Below are positions 46,601 to 58,790 of a DNA stretch of 64,000 bases, in pieces. This stretch comes from Zygnema cylindricum (lineage: Eukaryota > Streptophyta > Zygnematophyceae > Zygnematales > Zygnemataceae), in contig JBBHKE010000775.1 in NCBI GenBank assembly GCA_037447655.1, forward strand, positions 287,692-351,691, written 5' to 3'. How positions within the stretch are numbered: position 1 is the stretch's first letter; each line of letters begins with the position of its first letter. The notes under the pieces are model-generated. The model searched no databases, had not been told where the DNA came from, and worked only from the letters and a program-made list of their open reading frames with translations. The position numbers were made by a program, and so were the translations under genes.

Positions 46601-49600
46601 AAATTATGGCTCGCTTGCTGCAAAGAAGTCCTCCAGAATTTCGTTACGTGTGTCTCCATGAGCTCTGTGTCATCGGTAAGTCTTTCTTGTCATTCTCCTC
46701 TGCTGGTTTTGAAAAAATCAACTTAGTTCTTACTGTTGAACTTTACTGTCCATTATGATCAGTATGGACCAACATGCTAAATTTAGATTCCAGTTTTTAG
46801 GCCTTTGGAGTCGACCACATCAACCACTAGCGATGCCATGAGTGGGCAGAAAGCAACCCTGTAGGTATTTTTGGGGCAAGATATTTGTGGACTATATTCT
46901 TTTAGTAGCACACTATATGTCCGTCCATACTATGGTGAATGGCGGGTCTGAAATGAATATTTTTTTTTTTTGGTAATTGTTTGAATGTTACAGATAAGGT
47001 GCATTCAGAAATGTTTCATGCTCTGTACTAAGAGATGTAGCTAATTCACCTAAAAAAGAACTGTGAAGTAGAAATAGAAACAGTTCATGTTTAGTTTGAA
47101 CAACACTATTCAACGTAAATGTCATAATAAGCTTGCAACGTCTGTTGGGATTTTGCAGGACGAGACCTCAATGTGGACGAAATGGAACTTTTGGCGTCTG
47201 GCCTTCGTGAAAATCGTTCAATTTCTACACTCCGACTCACATGTGAGTAACTTGCTCTTAAGTATTTGTATTTGGTTCCAGCTTAAAATTTCAACAATCT
47301 TCAACCTCCGCCCTCCTCCGTCCCTCCTCCACCCTCCTCCGTCCCTCCTCCACCCTCTTCCGCCCCTCCTCCACCCTCCTCCGCCCCTCTTCCCTACTCC
47401 GCCCTCCTTCCTCTTCCTCCTTCCTCAACCTCCTCCTCCTCCCTGGCCATCCGATACCTATAATTGAGTATGGATAGGATATTTTTTGGAAGCTGCTTTC
47501 TGTACGCTGCTTTCTGTTTTTGTTTTTGATTGAAAAGGTTTGTACACTTCCGACATGCAAAATTATTCCTGTTGCAATGGTCGATTATTCAAGCTTTTCA
47601 TCAGCAGTCTTCCAACTTTTATTGGTTTTAACGGGTGTTTTGTTGATTTGTGTAGATTGTGGCTTGAAAGATGATCATATGATTGTGCTGGAAAGTGCTC
47701 TTGAAGGAAACTCAGTTCTTACAAGCTTGGGACTCGGAGGTAAAGCACACTTTGCCTTCATTGTATTCCCTAGTTTTGGATTTTCACTGTGGTTTTATTA
47801 TATATGCCCAAGCATTGCGGCAAGCATACTCCTTGTTTCTGTTGGACTTTTTCTGAAGAACAAGTCTTTCACAATTGTATTTTAGCCTGATCCTGTTGAT
47901 ATCTTAGAATCTGTTTTTTTACAAAGGCAGTTGCATGATGCTTGCAGGTAACGATGAGTTAGGATGGCCCTCGATCTTAGCATTGGGGCGATTTTTTAAC
48001 AGTGCGACATGTAGTTTAAAAGTTCTTTCCCTTGATTGTGAGTTTTGAGCCACAGAACTCACAACTCCTCTCCCCTTCCCTCCCCTCCCGTCCACCCCAC
48101 CCCTCCCACCACCGTCCCTTGCTTTGTGATTTTTGTTTATCTCTATTTTGAGCCTCACTTCTTTAACTTCTTAAAGCTGTGGTGTTTTTTCTGCGTAATC
48201 TGATTTGAAGTGTCAGAGCCACATAGAAAAGGTAAAGATTTGTTTGAGAAATGGAATTAAACAGATAGACAAATATATGTTTGGGGATTTGGAAACTTTC
48301 TGATCTGTCTGGCATTTTGAGATGGTTCGTAAACTTATGTTGCACTTAATGGTGTGTATCGGGGACCTCCTGGTGATATGTGATTTGGGGTGGTGAAACT
48401 GGCTTGTGATATTCGATAATATCGAGTAAAAAGTATCCATCGCGATATAGCGATCCTTTTGCGATGACACAATATTTAGTTCCTATTTTTTGGCCAGTGA
48501 AGTTGCGAAATTGTTTAAACCTTTATTAGTGAATGTCAATTCACAGTGCACTAACATCAAAAATTATTGCACTGTGACTTTTGACAAGCCGTCAAAAAAA
48601 CCTTCTTGACATTTTTCGTTCGATGTCAGTACAGAGTTGTCCTGTGTCAGTGTAAAGTAACTTGTACTGTCTGGTGCACCATCAATTATACCTTTTTGAA
48701 ACCATTGTGATATAATCTGTTTTGACATGACACGTGATGCAAGAAATGGAGATGGATTTCATATTTATGGATACAACATGCATCACTACACCGTGAATCG
48801 TTATTAGCATTAATAACATAAACTCAATGCCAGTTTTTTTGGGCCATTAAACATTAAATAGCATTATTACAGCGATAGCGTTAATATTTACTGATTGTCT
48901 TTTTCTTAACGAAAATTCTTTGACGGTTCAGAAACAACTACTTCATTTGGAACTGAAATAGAATTAATAATAATATTAAAACCCCACGCAAATAGTCACT
49001 TTATTCTAATGACGATTCACGGTGTAGTTCCATTTAATTTGGCTCGCCAAGTTTGTTTTACAGACTGTTTCCATATGAAAGTTTTGCTGAAAGCATATAT
49101 ATTAGAGTCTAATCTAATAGTGGATATGACTTAGGTTCAATGCCTCAACTTCAACATATTTCTTATGTGTTTCTTCTTATGTCAATGATTATAAGGGCAT
49201 TTGTTGTCTCGATAAAAAAATAGCAGCAGTTGTGGACGGTTTGTTGCTGAGGGTTATAAGCTCCACGTTGTCATTGTCATTTATTTAACTGGTATGTTTT
49301 AATTCATTTATTCACATTTGCTTTGTCTGCCTTTCTGAGAAAAGATTGTGAGATAGCAATCTTTCTTGTTGTACGTCGAATTTACATATCGGATAGCATT
49401 TTCCCACTGGGCCTCTATAGAAAAAAAGGATGGGAAATTTTTACAAAGGATAAGAATAAAAAATAAAGAAGCAGCATGTGTAATCAATTGGTAAGTATGG
49501 AAGTCCAATGGGAGATTGCACAAAAACCTATGAATATCTTCTGTATTTTCCATTAGTTCGTGAAACAGAAACAACAGCTATCGTGATTGAAGTCTTTTTG

Positions 49601-52600
49601 TATTGCAAGTTTTATTAATGTATTGCCATGAAGGATAAACCTGAATCAAAAATTGATTGGAGTTGGGTTTTGGCATTGCATGCAGCCTGTTTCATCGGCA
49701 ATGAAAAGTTTGCTGTTCTTCAATTGTCTATCAAAAACGTTGCTGATCTAAGACAACTCGATCTTTCATGTAAGTGTTTGCCTGAGATTGTGTCATGTAG
49801 CTATCTTTATCACCTTCTTTGTTGTTCATGGTCTATGGCAAATTTGAGTGCATTCCTCATGTGTCAAATGAATTTTGGTTTTCTTCTTCTTAAAGATGAC
49901 TCCACAGTTCGACGGTCATCACTCGGATTCCAGTATTAAATTTTGTAAACTTGTGATGTTAATATGGACTTTGTAGAACATTAGGAATCTATCCAGCTGA
50001 AAAATAGCCTTGGTTTTTTTATGATAAAAATAACAATAGCCGTGGACTTCACGTGTCCGGACTTGAGAAAAGTTGGAAATCAATAGATTTGAGGCATTAG
50101 TTGACAGGGATTTGCCTGGTCAAAAACTTCTACAGTATTGCCATAAGTTATAGTAGAAATGAAGTTTTCCTTTATGTTGAATTTCACTCCGTTACCCCTC
50201 TTTAGAACTTGGCCAGTTTAGGCAGGGAAGTGCGATGGGGCTTTGTGACATCTGGGAAAAACATGAGGAGAATTGGGTCTTTTACTTGTTGGCAATTCTA
50301 AGCCACTGTAGTTTAGGAAGGAAAGCTGTTGTGGTATTTCGGTGATGATTGTAATTGTTTTTATTAGCTCTCAATTGTGTGCGTTTTTGAAAGACTGTTT
50401 TCATTAAACTTGTTGTGGTTACAGACAATGATCTCACGGAAATTTCTGCTCTTCGGCTGGAGGAGTTGTTCACAACCAATACATCTTTGACTGATTTGGA
50501 CCTGGCATGTAAGGTTTTCTGCTTTTGGAACCGCTTATTTGTTCAATTACAGTTGCCAACTCGTGAATCCCTTTTTCTGGGACATAATATTGTAGCAAGA
50601 TCTTTCATCCAAAGCGAAAGGGCGTTTTGATTCATAGGATGTGTTTATCTTGGTTGCATCAAATAGTGGCTTGAGCCTGAGACTATTATAAACTAATATA
50701 AGCACTGACATCAAAATGAATTTTTGTTTATTTGTAACGAATGCTAGAATGGGGATTTCTATATTCTGTAACAATGCTGAAATATGTTTTTTTTCGACCC
50801 TGTAAATTTGGTGAGTGTTCTTTTTCTTTGACACAAAGAAATCAGAACACTCGATTATTCTGAATATTAACACTCATTTTTTAACTAATTTCCTCGTTTT
50901 TCTGTGGTTCTGGCTTTTGGGAAAATACAGCTAATTGGCTACGATCTCCTGGTGTTGCTCATCTAGCCCAGGGTCTATCACAAAATTCGAGTCTTCGGAA
51001 ATTGGACCTTAAGGGTGAGTCTGTCATGGCTGTTCCTTTTGAATCTTTTTTAATGAGACATTATACACTGAGGATTAAGTTTGTATTATTTTTGAGTTCT
51101 GATCTTGGTTTAGGGATTTTTTTCAGGCAATGAAATGGGAGCAGAAGGAGCAGTGAGCTTGGCCAATGCATTGAAAGTGAATTCAGTTTTGCAAACTCTC
51201 CATATTCATCGTATGTCAACTCCAGATTCACATTTATTGTCTGTTTTAAATGTTTTTTGATGTGACAGTGAACGCAACAGTTGTTCTAGGCTATTGATGT
51301 TGAGGTTTGTGTTTAATTTCTTTCCTGTAATAGGTTTGTTCTTTGGACTTTTTAATCACGTGAAAAGCTGAACATGAATTGAACATGTTCATGAGTAATG
51401 AAATCATTGATGGTTTTTTAGCCATCACTTTCTCAAATGAGATCCTTCTTGTAGATAAATTGATGCATAAGAGCACGATTTCCACGAAAATACATTCACG
51501 GCAGTTTTCAATTTCCCGAGGATGTTTAATTTTTGTGTTTGAAAACCTTTATGCGATTCATTGTGTTTGACTCATAGTAGCGCGGTTAAGATGTTTTGTC
51601 TGATCCTCTTGTTATTGCGATCACATTTGACACTTGTAAGTGTTTAAATGAACAGACTGTAATAATCTCGGAGTGGAAGGCTCTTCAGCTCTTGTGGAAG
51701 CTCTTCGAGTCAACCGAAGCATCACGAGCCTCAAAGTTGAAGGTGGGACATGACTGTTTCTATGTTTTTGGGACATACATACGTCACAGCTTGTTTCGAG
51801 CTGTGGTTCATTAGTCAGAAACATTTTACTCCGCATTTGTTCGATATTTCTGAAGTATGGAAAACTCTGGTCGTGCTATAAGCTTTTGGTTTGATGTTCA
51901 CTGGTTTAATTCACATTTTATTCATAGGGGGGTTACATTACTTGTACTACGTTATAACATTACAACATGCTCCATCTGCTGCTTTAGTCTTTCAATACTT
52001 ATTTTCCAACAACGCAGGAATTGATGCCCTTCCCTTATCGTAATCGGTTGCCATACAGATACCATATCGTTATTGTACAACTGAAATCCATACATTTTTC
52101 ACACGTGTTGTGTTGTTACAGCAGGAAACTCATGTTGTAATCCTCTTAGTAAAGTGCAAATCTAATGTGCCCTCAATTTTGTCACATTAGAACCAAAATT
52201 TGCTCTACAGTGAGGATTATTATTATTATTAATTCTGGAAGCTGTTTTATTTTTTTTCCCCACGCGTTTGTATGTCAAACTTGATCAGGTTGCTGAACCA
52301 TATGTTGTGTCAACTACACCGCCAATCGCTATTAGCGTTGTGTACGCTAATCCCGTCCCGCTTTTTTTTTTAATTTATTCTCAAATAGAATTATCCACAC
52401 TATTTAAAAAAAGCCCTAATTCCTAATTAGAGTAATCGATTTCTTCGAAAATTTCCAAATTCCCAATTAGCGTAAACCACGCTAATTATTCGTATACGCT
52501 AAAGAAACTTCTACGCTAATAGCGATTGGCGGTGTAGTGTATCTACGTGGTTTCATCTGCGATATATCGTCTAAGAGCGTAATGGATCGCATTGACACAT

Positions 52601-54083
52601 TCGAATCGGCGTATCGTAAAAAAATGATTTGGTCGGGCTTTTATCTGTAAACAATCTGTATCGATTGAAACATTGCATCGTCTAACAGGGTGACGGTTAA
52701 CCAGCCGCGATACGCGTCATAAGGCTGGATAGTACGATGCGTATGCAATTCGTACATGAGTGACAGCTGACTACGTACTGTTCTCGTATGTCTGAACATT
52801 CGGATAAAAATTCGGATGCCGAGTGTCGTACAAATTCCGTAATGTTCTTCGGAAGTCGAATGCCACGTATGAATAGATTTCTTAGATGCCACATCAGCTA
52901 CCTTACGCACTAGACAATTCTTCCTGGATTTTAAATTTTGTTCAGAACTTTGAAATTCTGTTTACGGTACGCGCGAAAATTTGAGTGCAGGTGGTGCAAA
53001 GCGAGGCAATTCCTGCATGCAGGCTTACAAGTCTGCCACCCTTTCCAACTTTCAAGGTTCGGGCAAATTTTAAACAATTTTCAAATGTTGCTGTAGACCC
53101 GCGCCTGTTCTGCTTTTAAATTAGGTTTGAGGCTCTTTCCAGCAGCATTCAAATCTGCATCTCAGTTAGCTACAAGCTTCCATTTTTTTCAATTGCAAAA
53201 GCTATAAAATCTGAACATAAAAGCGTGGGGTTTAAGCAGGCTACAACAACTGAACCTATATCGATTTTGGCAAAGAGTTTTCAGGAGCTCAAAAATAGGT
53301 CGCATCAAGTTTTTCTTCACGAGCTTTAACAGTCCAGAAGCTTTTCTGTGTTGAGGTTACTTCAACCTTAGTCTAGCTGTTTTCTTTTCCTTTCTGTTTG
53401 TTTAGCTGAATCCGACGTCATCCGCTCGTCCACTATCTTAACACAGAACTTCTTTTGATTTAGCTAATTAGTCTAGCTCTGTACAAATTCTGCTTATTTT
53501 ACCTAAATCCGTTCATCCATTACATCAGCAATGAATCAGCAGCCAAACCTTCCAGTATGCCATATTTGTGAGCGGCTGACAGCTGCAACCTCTGCTGTAT
53601 GTAGCGAAAGCAGCACGCAAGATCCTTCCAGCTCTTGCACAACTTCACTGACAGAAGTTTCAGATGCATCATCGAAGAGGTTAAAGCGCTATTCACTTCT
53701 CAGTGATGACCGAGAATGTGAAGTGACATCAGTGTTGCGGACAAAGCAGTCAAATTTGAGAATTTCTCTGCAACAGGTATAAGAAATCGCTGGTTTACTT
53801 CTTGCAGTTTTTTTAATCCTTTTCACCTGTGGTTGACCCTCGAAGTCGATGAATTATTGTCACACTTTCGCGCATGTTCTGTCTCTTAGGTGTATATTTA
53901 TAATCTCTGTTGCTACACTGCTGGTACTTCTAATTTTTTTTTGGACTAACTTTGCAAGTTCAATAACGACGTTCATCGGTTCCTGATTGTTTCAGAAATT
54001 GATCAGTGCTTGTTCTTCTCGTGCAGCGGTCAAGCAGGTATCGTCCTGATCCGCTTCCAAGGCCTTTGGAGCCAGAAGAATAA
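43667..54083 (+). CDS. F-box protein with eight RNase-inhibitor-type leucine-rich repeats
   Basis: Exons: 43667-43864, 44254-44454, 45186-45335, 46075-46194, 46561-46675, 47159-47242, 47656-47739, 47948-48037, 49686-49769, 50425-50508, 50931-51014, 51127-51210, 51656-51742, 53529-53776, 54027-54083; phases agree, 589 aa. The N-terminus (1-66) is a charged, probably coiled-coil helix. The F-box is at about 74-112 ('LPAEILSAIFAYIPVDERLR', 'CEQVCRGWQQLL'), which in the family binds Skp1 in an SCF ubiquitin ligase. Exons 3-5 hold a variable, LRR-like linker ('LKHLNVSGCSRLS', 'LQELVAIGCKRF'). Exons 6-13 each encode one repeat of 28-30 residues of the form 'GNEMGAEGAVSLANALKVN'. The tail (489-589) is serine-rich with no known domain. 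The exon 4 donor (GTG|GTCAGA) is weak, and the joining of exons 14-15 is inferred from phase; exon 14 contains its own ATG and could belong to a separate short gene. An upstream exon before 43667 is possible. Substrates are unknown. Confidence 0.8.
47300..47445. repeat. CCCTCCTCC-rich minisatellite in intron 6
   Basis: Irregular repeats of CCCTCCTCCGTCCCTCCTCCA (about 20 bases) lie directly after LRR exon 6 of the F-box gene. Confidence 0.9.
48789..49024. mobile_element. mariner-like MITE, 236 bp, in F-box gene intron 8
   Basis: The inverted ends CACCGTGAATCGTTATTAG and the complement of CTAATGACGATTCACGGTG are flanked by TA on each side. A TA duplication and short length indicate a Tc1/mariner-derived MITE of the same family as 52317-52534 and 63096-63626. 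The remaining part of this 1.65-kb intron shows nothing further. Confidence 0.82.
52317..52534. mobile_element. mariner-like MITE, 218 bp, in F-box gene intron 13
   Basis: The ends are CACCGCCAATCGCTATTAGC and its near-perfect reverse complement, with TA on both sides (52315-52316 and 52535-52536). The interior repeats ACGCTAAT motifs. It lies in the 1.79-kb intron before exon 14. Confidence 0.85.
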
Positions 54084-55560
54084 TTTGACTACGGGATGGT
54101 ATCTGAACGGAGCAATTCTTATTTGGAGCTTTAATTGGCCAGCCAAAGAGAGGGCGTATTTACTTCAGATGGTTTACAATGGACATTTCTGGTTTGGTCA
54201 GCTTTTATACGTCAATATCTCAAGATGCTTGAAAGGATTCATAAAAATTATAGAGGATGTATACCTTTCGGAAGCCATGTACATTCCTGTAAATGTTTTG
54301 TATAAATGAATAAGCGTAGAAGTACAATTCGCTGCAGTTTGTCCTATTGTTCTTTTGGAACACGTACGCGTGAAGAAGGAACAACATTGTTATTTGGATT
54401 CAAAAAAAATCTATTGGTATGTTGCAGCAAGAATAAACATTTTTTTTTTAAGGCATTTGCTAAATGTTTACCTGCAACTTTTGTTGACGATTGGTTTGAC
54501 GTTTTTTCCTAGTCTTCAATTCATGATGTAGTTTGTAATTGGCAGAAAACCTTATCATATGCTGCATTGAAAATGTTAAATAATTTGATTTGACTGTTGA
54601 CTTGCAGATCTTAATTGGCAGAGAACCTTACCATGTGCTGCATTAAAAATATTTAATATTTTGATTTGACTGTTGACTTACATTTCTTATTTTTCCAAGA
54701 ATTATGGAATGATTTAGTCTGGATCATATAGAATAGCAAATCGATTTTGTTATGAAGTAAACTATGAATCATGAAGCAATTTGGTTCTATTGGAAGAATC
54801 ATGCTTGGTATCATTTACAGCCAGGAAACTCCGGATTTGCAAAACCTTCGTTGTATAAATACTGTTATGTCAATAACCCCTTCTGCGCCAAACTCCTGCA
54901 GAGAAACCTTAAATTTATTGTTCCAGCTGTTTTATATGCTTTTTCTGCAATATTCACTCTTGTTAGAAAGAGAGTAGGACATAGTTGTACTATTGGCAGT
55001 TTTCTTTCATTGAATGTGTATTTCTCATTTGTCAAATATTCGTGCAGCAGGCTTTTCTGGTATATTGTTTTATGAACTGTAATTGACAACAGTGAGTGGC
55101 ATATGACATCAGTCATGAAGTATACAGGTTGTACAGTAGTTTTGGATCTTATTTATAAAGTTGCTGAGTAGCATTGAAGGTGAGTTTTATAGTGCTGATG
55201 GCAAGGTGTATTAACTTGTAATTTGCTTGTAGTCAGTACTTAAGCTGCCACCGCATACAGTACACATTTTGGAGTCCTGCACAGCGTGTAATAGAGTAAT
55301 TATACCATCTAGATATAGAAGGCGAGGACATAACCTAATAAATATGAGCGCAAAACAGCTTGCTCTTTCGAGTGACCTGCCAATCGGGTGTATGCATAAA
55401 TTAAAGCTATAAGGCCGGTCTGAGATGCATTAAAAAGAAAAAGCCATGTATCTAAACTGGTAGTGATGCTTTGGATTATTCTTGTTTTAGATCTGCCTCA
55501 AAGAATGAACATGGACTGTTTCCGAACAGAAAATGATGCTACTTGTTAACTAGTCTAAAT
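54084..55560. other. 3' flank of the F-box gene, no gene seen
   Basis: The sequence is AT-rich with short, unsupported frames. The only structure is a 76-bp tandem duplication (54536-54611 and 54612-54687). The 3' untranslated region of the F-box gene should lie here; possible AATAAA signals occur at 54433 and 55339. Confidence 0.6.
54536..54687. repeat. 76-bp tandem duplication
   Basis: Two copies start TAATTGGCAGA at 54536 and 54612 and share TTTGATTTGACTGTTGACTT. They differ by about a dozen substitutions. Confidence 0.9.
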
Positions 55561-55562
55561 GA

Positions 55563-55920
55563 ATGAGGCAGAGGGAGAGAGAGAGAGAGGGATTAGGAAG
55601 AGAGAGTGAGGAAAGGGCAGATGGGAAGACGAAATCAAAGAGGAAAGAAAGAGTGATTAGGAGGGGAGAATTAGAAATCGGTCAATCACGAGGGATTGTG
55701 GACCGAGACAGCAAAGACGAAGCGTCAAAAATAACAAAGAGAGAGAAGTGAGGGAGAGGGATTAAGAGTGAAGAGCAAAAAAATGGTTAAAGGGGAGAGA
55801 TTGATAAGTTTAGGAAAGTGCAGATGAGAAATCAGAAACAACAAAGAGAGAGGAAGGGCAAAAATTTGTAAACAGGGAACTGGTATGTAAGAAAGTGATG
55901 GAAAATGAAAGATAAAGTGA
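55563..55920. repeat. purine-rich tract
   Basis: The plus strand is dominated by AGAGAGA, GGGAGAG and AAGAAAG words. It ends near 55920, after which the plus strand becomes pyrimidine-rich. Confidence 0.85.
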
Positions 55921-55939
55921 GAAATAACTGTTTTTTTCA

Positions 55940-58030
55940 ATGCCATTTCAATGACGACTCTTTCCTCTACTGGTCCCTCCTCCTTTGCCTCCCCAAACCA
56001 GCCTCTCTTTACTCCTCTCCACTCCCCCTTCCTCATCACTCCCTCTCCATCTCTTTCCAGCTTCTTTCCTTCTTTTCCTTCTCCGTCTCCCTTTCCAATT
56101 CCTAAATCTTATCATTAACTAAATGTTCCTTCTTTCCTACTCGCCCTTCTCTTCCTCTCTCTCCCTCTTCCAAACTCCGACAATGACCTTCCCTCCCCTA
56201 CTCCCTTTACACTCTCTTTATCACTCGTGCCAACAATTCTCTCTCTCTCCCTTCCTGTCAATTCATTCCTGATTTTCCTCCTCCTCCCAATTCTTTTCAC
56301 AGCAGACACCTGTCACGCAAATTTTCTTTCCCTTTTCATCACTCCTCCAGCCACACCCCACCCCCCAAAACATATCCACTATTACCCCACAAAATCCGGA
56401 ATCTCTCTCCCATTCTTACCTTTCCATTTTCTCTCCTACTCCTCGCCCTCTTTCCTTTCTTACTCCATCTCTCTCCTTTTCCTCTACTTTCTTCTCGTAT
56501 TTTTCTCTCCTTTTCAACGGCTACCATTCTCCCTCTTGCACCAACCGTTCTCCCCCTTCCCACTCACCCAACAATCTCCTACCTCTCTCCATTACCCTCA
56601 AAAAGGTTTACCTCCCCTCGACTCCCTCTCCCTATCTACCTCTCCCTCTCTCCCTCTCTCTCCCTCTCCCACGCCTTCCCTCCCTCCCTCCCTCCCTCCC
56701 TCCCTCCATCCCCCCTCCTCTCTCCTCCTCCCTCTCCCTCTCACTCCCTCTTTCCCTCTCCCTCTCACTCCCTCTTTCCCTCTCCCTCTCTCCCTCTCTC
56801 CCACTCCCACTCCCTCCATCCATCCCACCCTCTCTCTCCCTCGCTCTCCCTCTCCCTCCCATCTCCCTCCGTCCATCTCCATCTCCCTCTCCCTCCCTCG
56901 CCCTCTCACTCGACCACCCTCACCATCCACATCCCCCTCCACCTCCCACTCCCTCTCCCCCTCCCTCTCCTCCTCACTCTCCCCCTCCACCCCCCCTCGC
57001 AGCCCCCCTCTCATTTCACCTCCTTCCCCTCTCCCCCTCCACCCTTCTCCCCTTCTCCCTCTCCCCTACTTCCCCCCTCTCTCTCCCTCTCGCTCCATCT
57101 CGCCCTCCCTCCTCCCCCTCTCCCTCTCACCCTGCCCCTCCACCTCCACCTCCACCTCCCTCTCCCAATCCCCATCCCCGCCAATCCCTCTCTCCCCCCC
57201 CCCTCCTCGACCCCTCTCCCTCCCTCTCTCTCCCTCCCTCTCTCTCCCTCTCTCTCTCCCTCTCCCTCTATCTCCCTCCCCCTCCTACCCCTCCCTTCCC
57301 CCCCCTCCCATTCCCTCTCCCCCCCCTCCCCATTCCCTCTCCCCCCCCCCTCCCCTCCCCCCTCCCCATCACTCTCCCTCTCCCCCTTACCTCGACCCTC
57401 CCCAAACCCCTCCCATTCCCCCTCCCCCTCCCCTCCCCCTCCTCACTCTCCTCTCCCCCTCCTACTCCCTCTCCCCCTCCTACTCTTCCCTCTCCCTCCC
57501 TCCCTCCCTCCCTCCCTCCCTCCCTCCCTCCCTCCCTCCCTCCCTCCCTCCTTCCCGCCCTCCCTCTCTCCGTCCCACCCTCTCCCTCTCTCCCTCCCTC
57601 CCCCTCCATCCTTCCTTCCCTCCCTCCCTCCCTCCCTCCCTCCCTCCCTCCCTCCTTCCTTCCCACCCTCTCCTTCCCTCCCTCCCTTCCACCCTCTCCC
57701 TCTCTACTCCTCTCCCTCCCCCTCCCCCACCCCCCCCTCCCCCATACCCTCTCCCCATCTCCCTCTCCCCCTCCCCCTCCTCACTCTCCTCTCCCCCTCC
57801 TACTCCCTCTCCCTCTCCCTCTCCCTCTGCCCCTCCCTCTCCCTCTGCCCCTCCCTCCATCCCTCCCTCCCTCCCTTCCACCCTCTCCCTCCCTCCCTCC
57901 CTTCCACCCTCTCCCTCTCTCCTCCTCTCCCTCCCCCTCCCCCTCCCCCATCCCCTCCCCCTCCTCACTCTCCTCTCCCCCTCCTACTCCCTCTCCCCCT
58001 CCTACTCCCTCTCCCTACCCCTCTCCCTCT
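55940..58030. repeat. pyrimidine-rich satellite field, CCCT/CCCTCT words
   Basis: About 2.1 kb consists almost wholly of C and T on the plus strand, starting irregular and becoming pure CCCTCCCT and CCCTCTCC repeats from about 56630. Long runs of CCCT occur at 57487-57552 and 57615-57650. Long open frames on both strands here (including one of 871 codons) result from the absence of stop codons in C/T sequence and are not genes. Confidence 0.95.
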
Positions 58031-58280
58031 CCTTGTTAGAATCGGCGATGTTTAACTTATCGCAAGGGCACCAAAGTGTTAACTATGGGAAAATGGCCAA
58101 GCCGGGGATCGAACCCGGGACCTGTGCAAACCGTACACTAGCTCTACCAACTGAGCTACCCGGCCGATGTGCACGCAAGCGCCTAATACCGAATTTATAC
58201 GGCAATGAGCGGCGCACTGGCGAACCAGCATACAGTGCGATACACACGTGTGGAGTCCAAAGTGGACAGGTCTCCAACAC
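58031..58280. other. unique 250-bp island inside the CT field
   Basis: Ordinary complex sequence interrupts the repeat field and contains the tRNA-like unit at 58094-58165. Read on the minus strand, about 110 bases precede the unit and about 60 follow it. No terminal repeats or target duplication could be identified, because the flanks are simple repeats. Confidence 0.7.
58094..58165 (-). tRNA. tRNA-like gene with aberrant anticodon arm (probable pseudo-tRNA or SINE head)
   Basis: The 72-nt minus-strand sequence starts GGCCGGGTAGCTCAGTTGG and folds with a complete acceptor stem (GGCCGGG with CTTGGCC, two G-U pairs). It has a D arm (GCTC/GAGC) and a T arm (CCGGG TTCGATC CCCGG), discriminator A and a TTTT Pol III terminator. 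The A box (TAGCTCAGTTGG) and B box (GGTTCGATCCC) are canonical. The anticodon arm AGTGT-ACGGTTT-GCACA has an A-A mismatch, lacks U33 and has T at position 37. The formal anticodon GGT (Thr) is therefore not credible for decoding. Confidence 0.75.
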
Positions 58281-58790
58281 CCCTCCCCCTCCACCTCTAC
58301 TTCTTCCTTCCTCTCCCTCTCCCTCTCCCTCTCCCTCTCCCTCTCCCTCTCCCTCTCCCCGTCCCTCTCCCTATCCCTGTCCCTCTCCCTCTCCCTCTCC
58401 CTCTCTCTCTCCCTCTCCCACCCTCCCTCCCACACTCTCCCTTCCTCCCTCCCTCCCCTTCCTTCCCTCCCTCCCTCCCCTTCAGTTCCTCCCTCCCTCC
58501 GTCCCTCCCTCCCTCCCTCCGTCCCTCCCTCCCTCCCTCCTCCCTCCCCCCTCCTTCCCTCCCTCCTCCTTCCCACCCTCTCTCCCTCTCCCTCTCTCCC
58601 TCTCCCCCTCCCTTTCCCTCTCCCTCTCCCTCTCCCTCCCTACCTCCCTACCTCCCCCTCCCTCCCTCCCTCCTTCCTTCCCCCTCCCTCCCTCCCCCCC
58701 ACTCACTCCCTCCCTCCCTCTCCTCTCCCTCTTCCCTATCCCTCTCCCCCTCCCTTACTTTCCCTTCTTCCCCCCCCCCCCCCCCCTCTC
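58281..58790. repeat. second part of CT/CCCT repeat field, ending in a C17 run
   Basis: The stretch begins CCTCCACCTC and CCCTCT hexamer repeats, passes through CCCT tetranucleotide repeats and ends with 17 consecutive C (58770-58786). Confidence 0.95.

Noticed and set aside
58094-58165. A functional tRNA-Thr(GGT)
   Set aside because: The anticodon loop lacks U33 and has T at position 37, and the anticodon stem has a mismatch and a terminal wobble pair; a decoding role is not credible.
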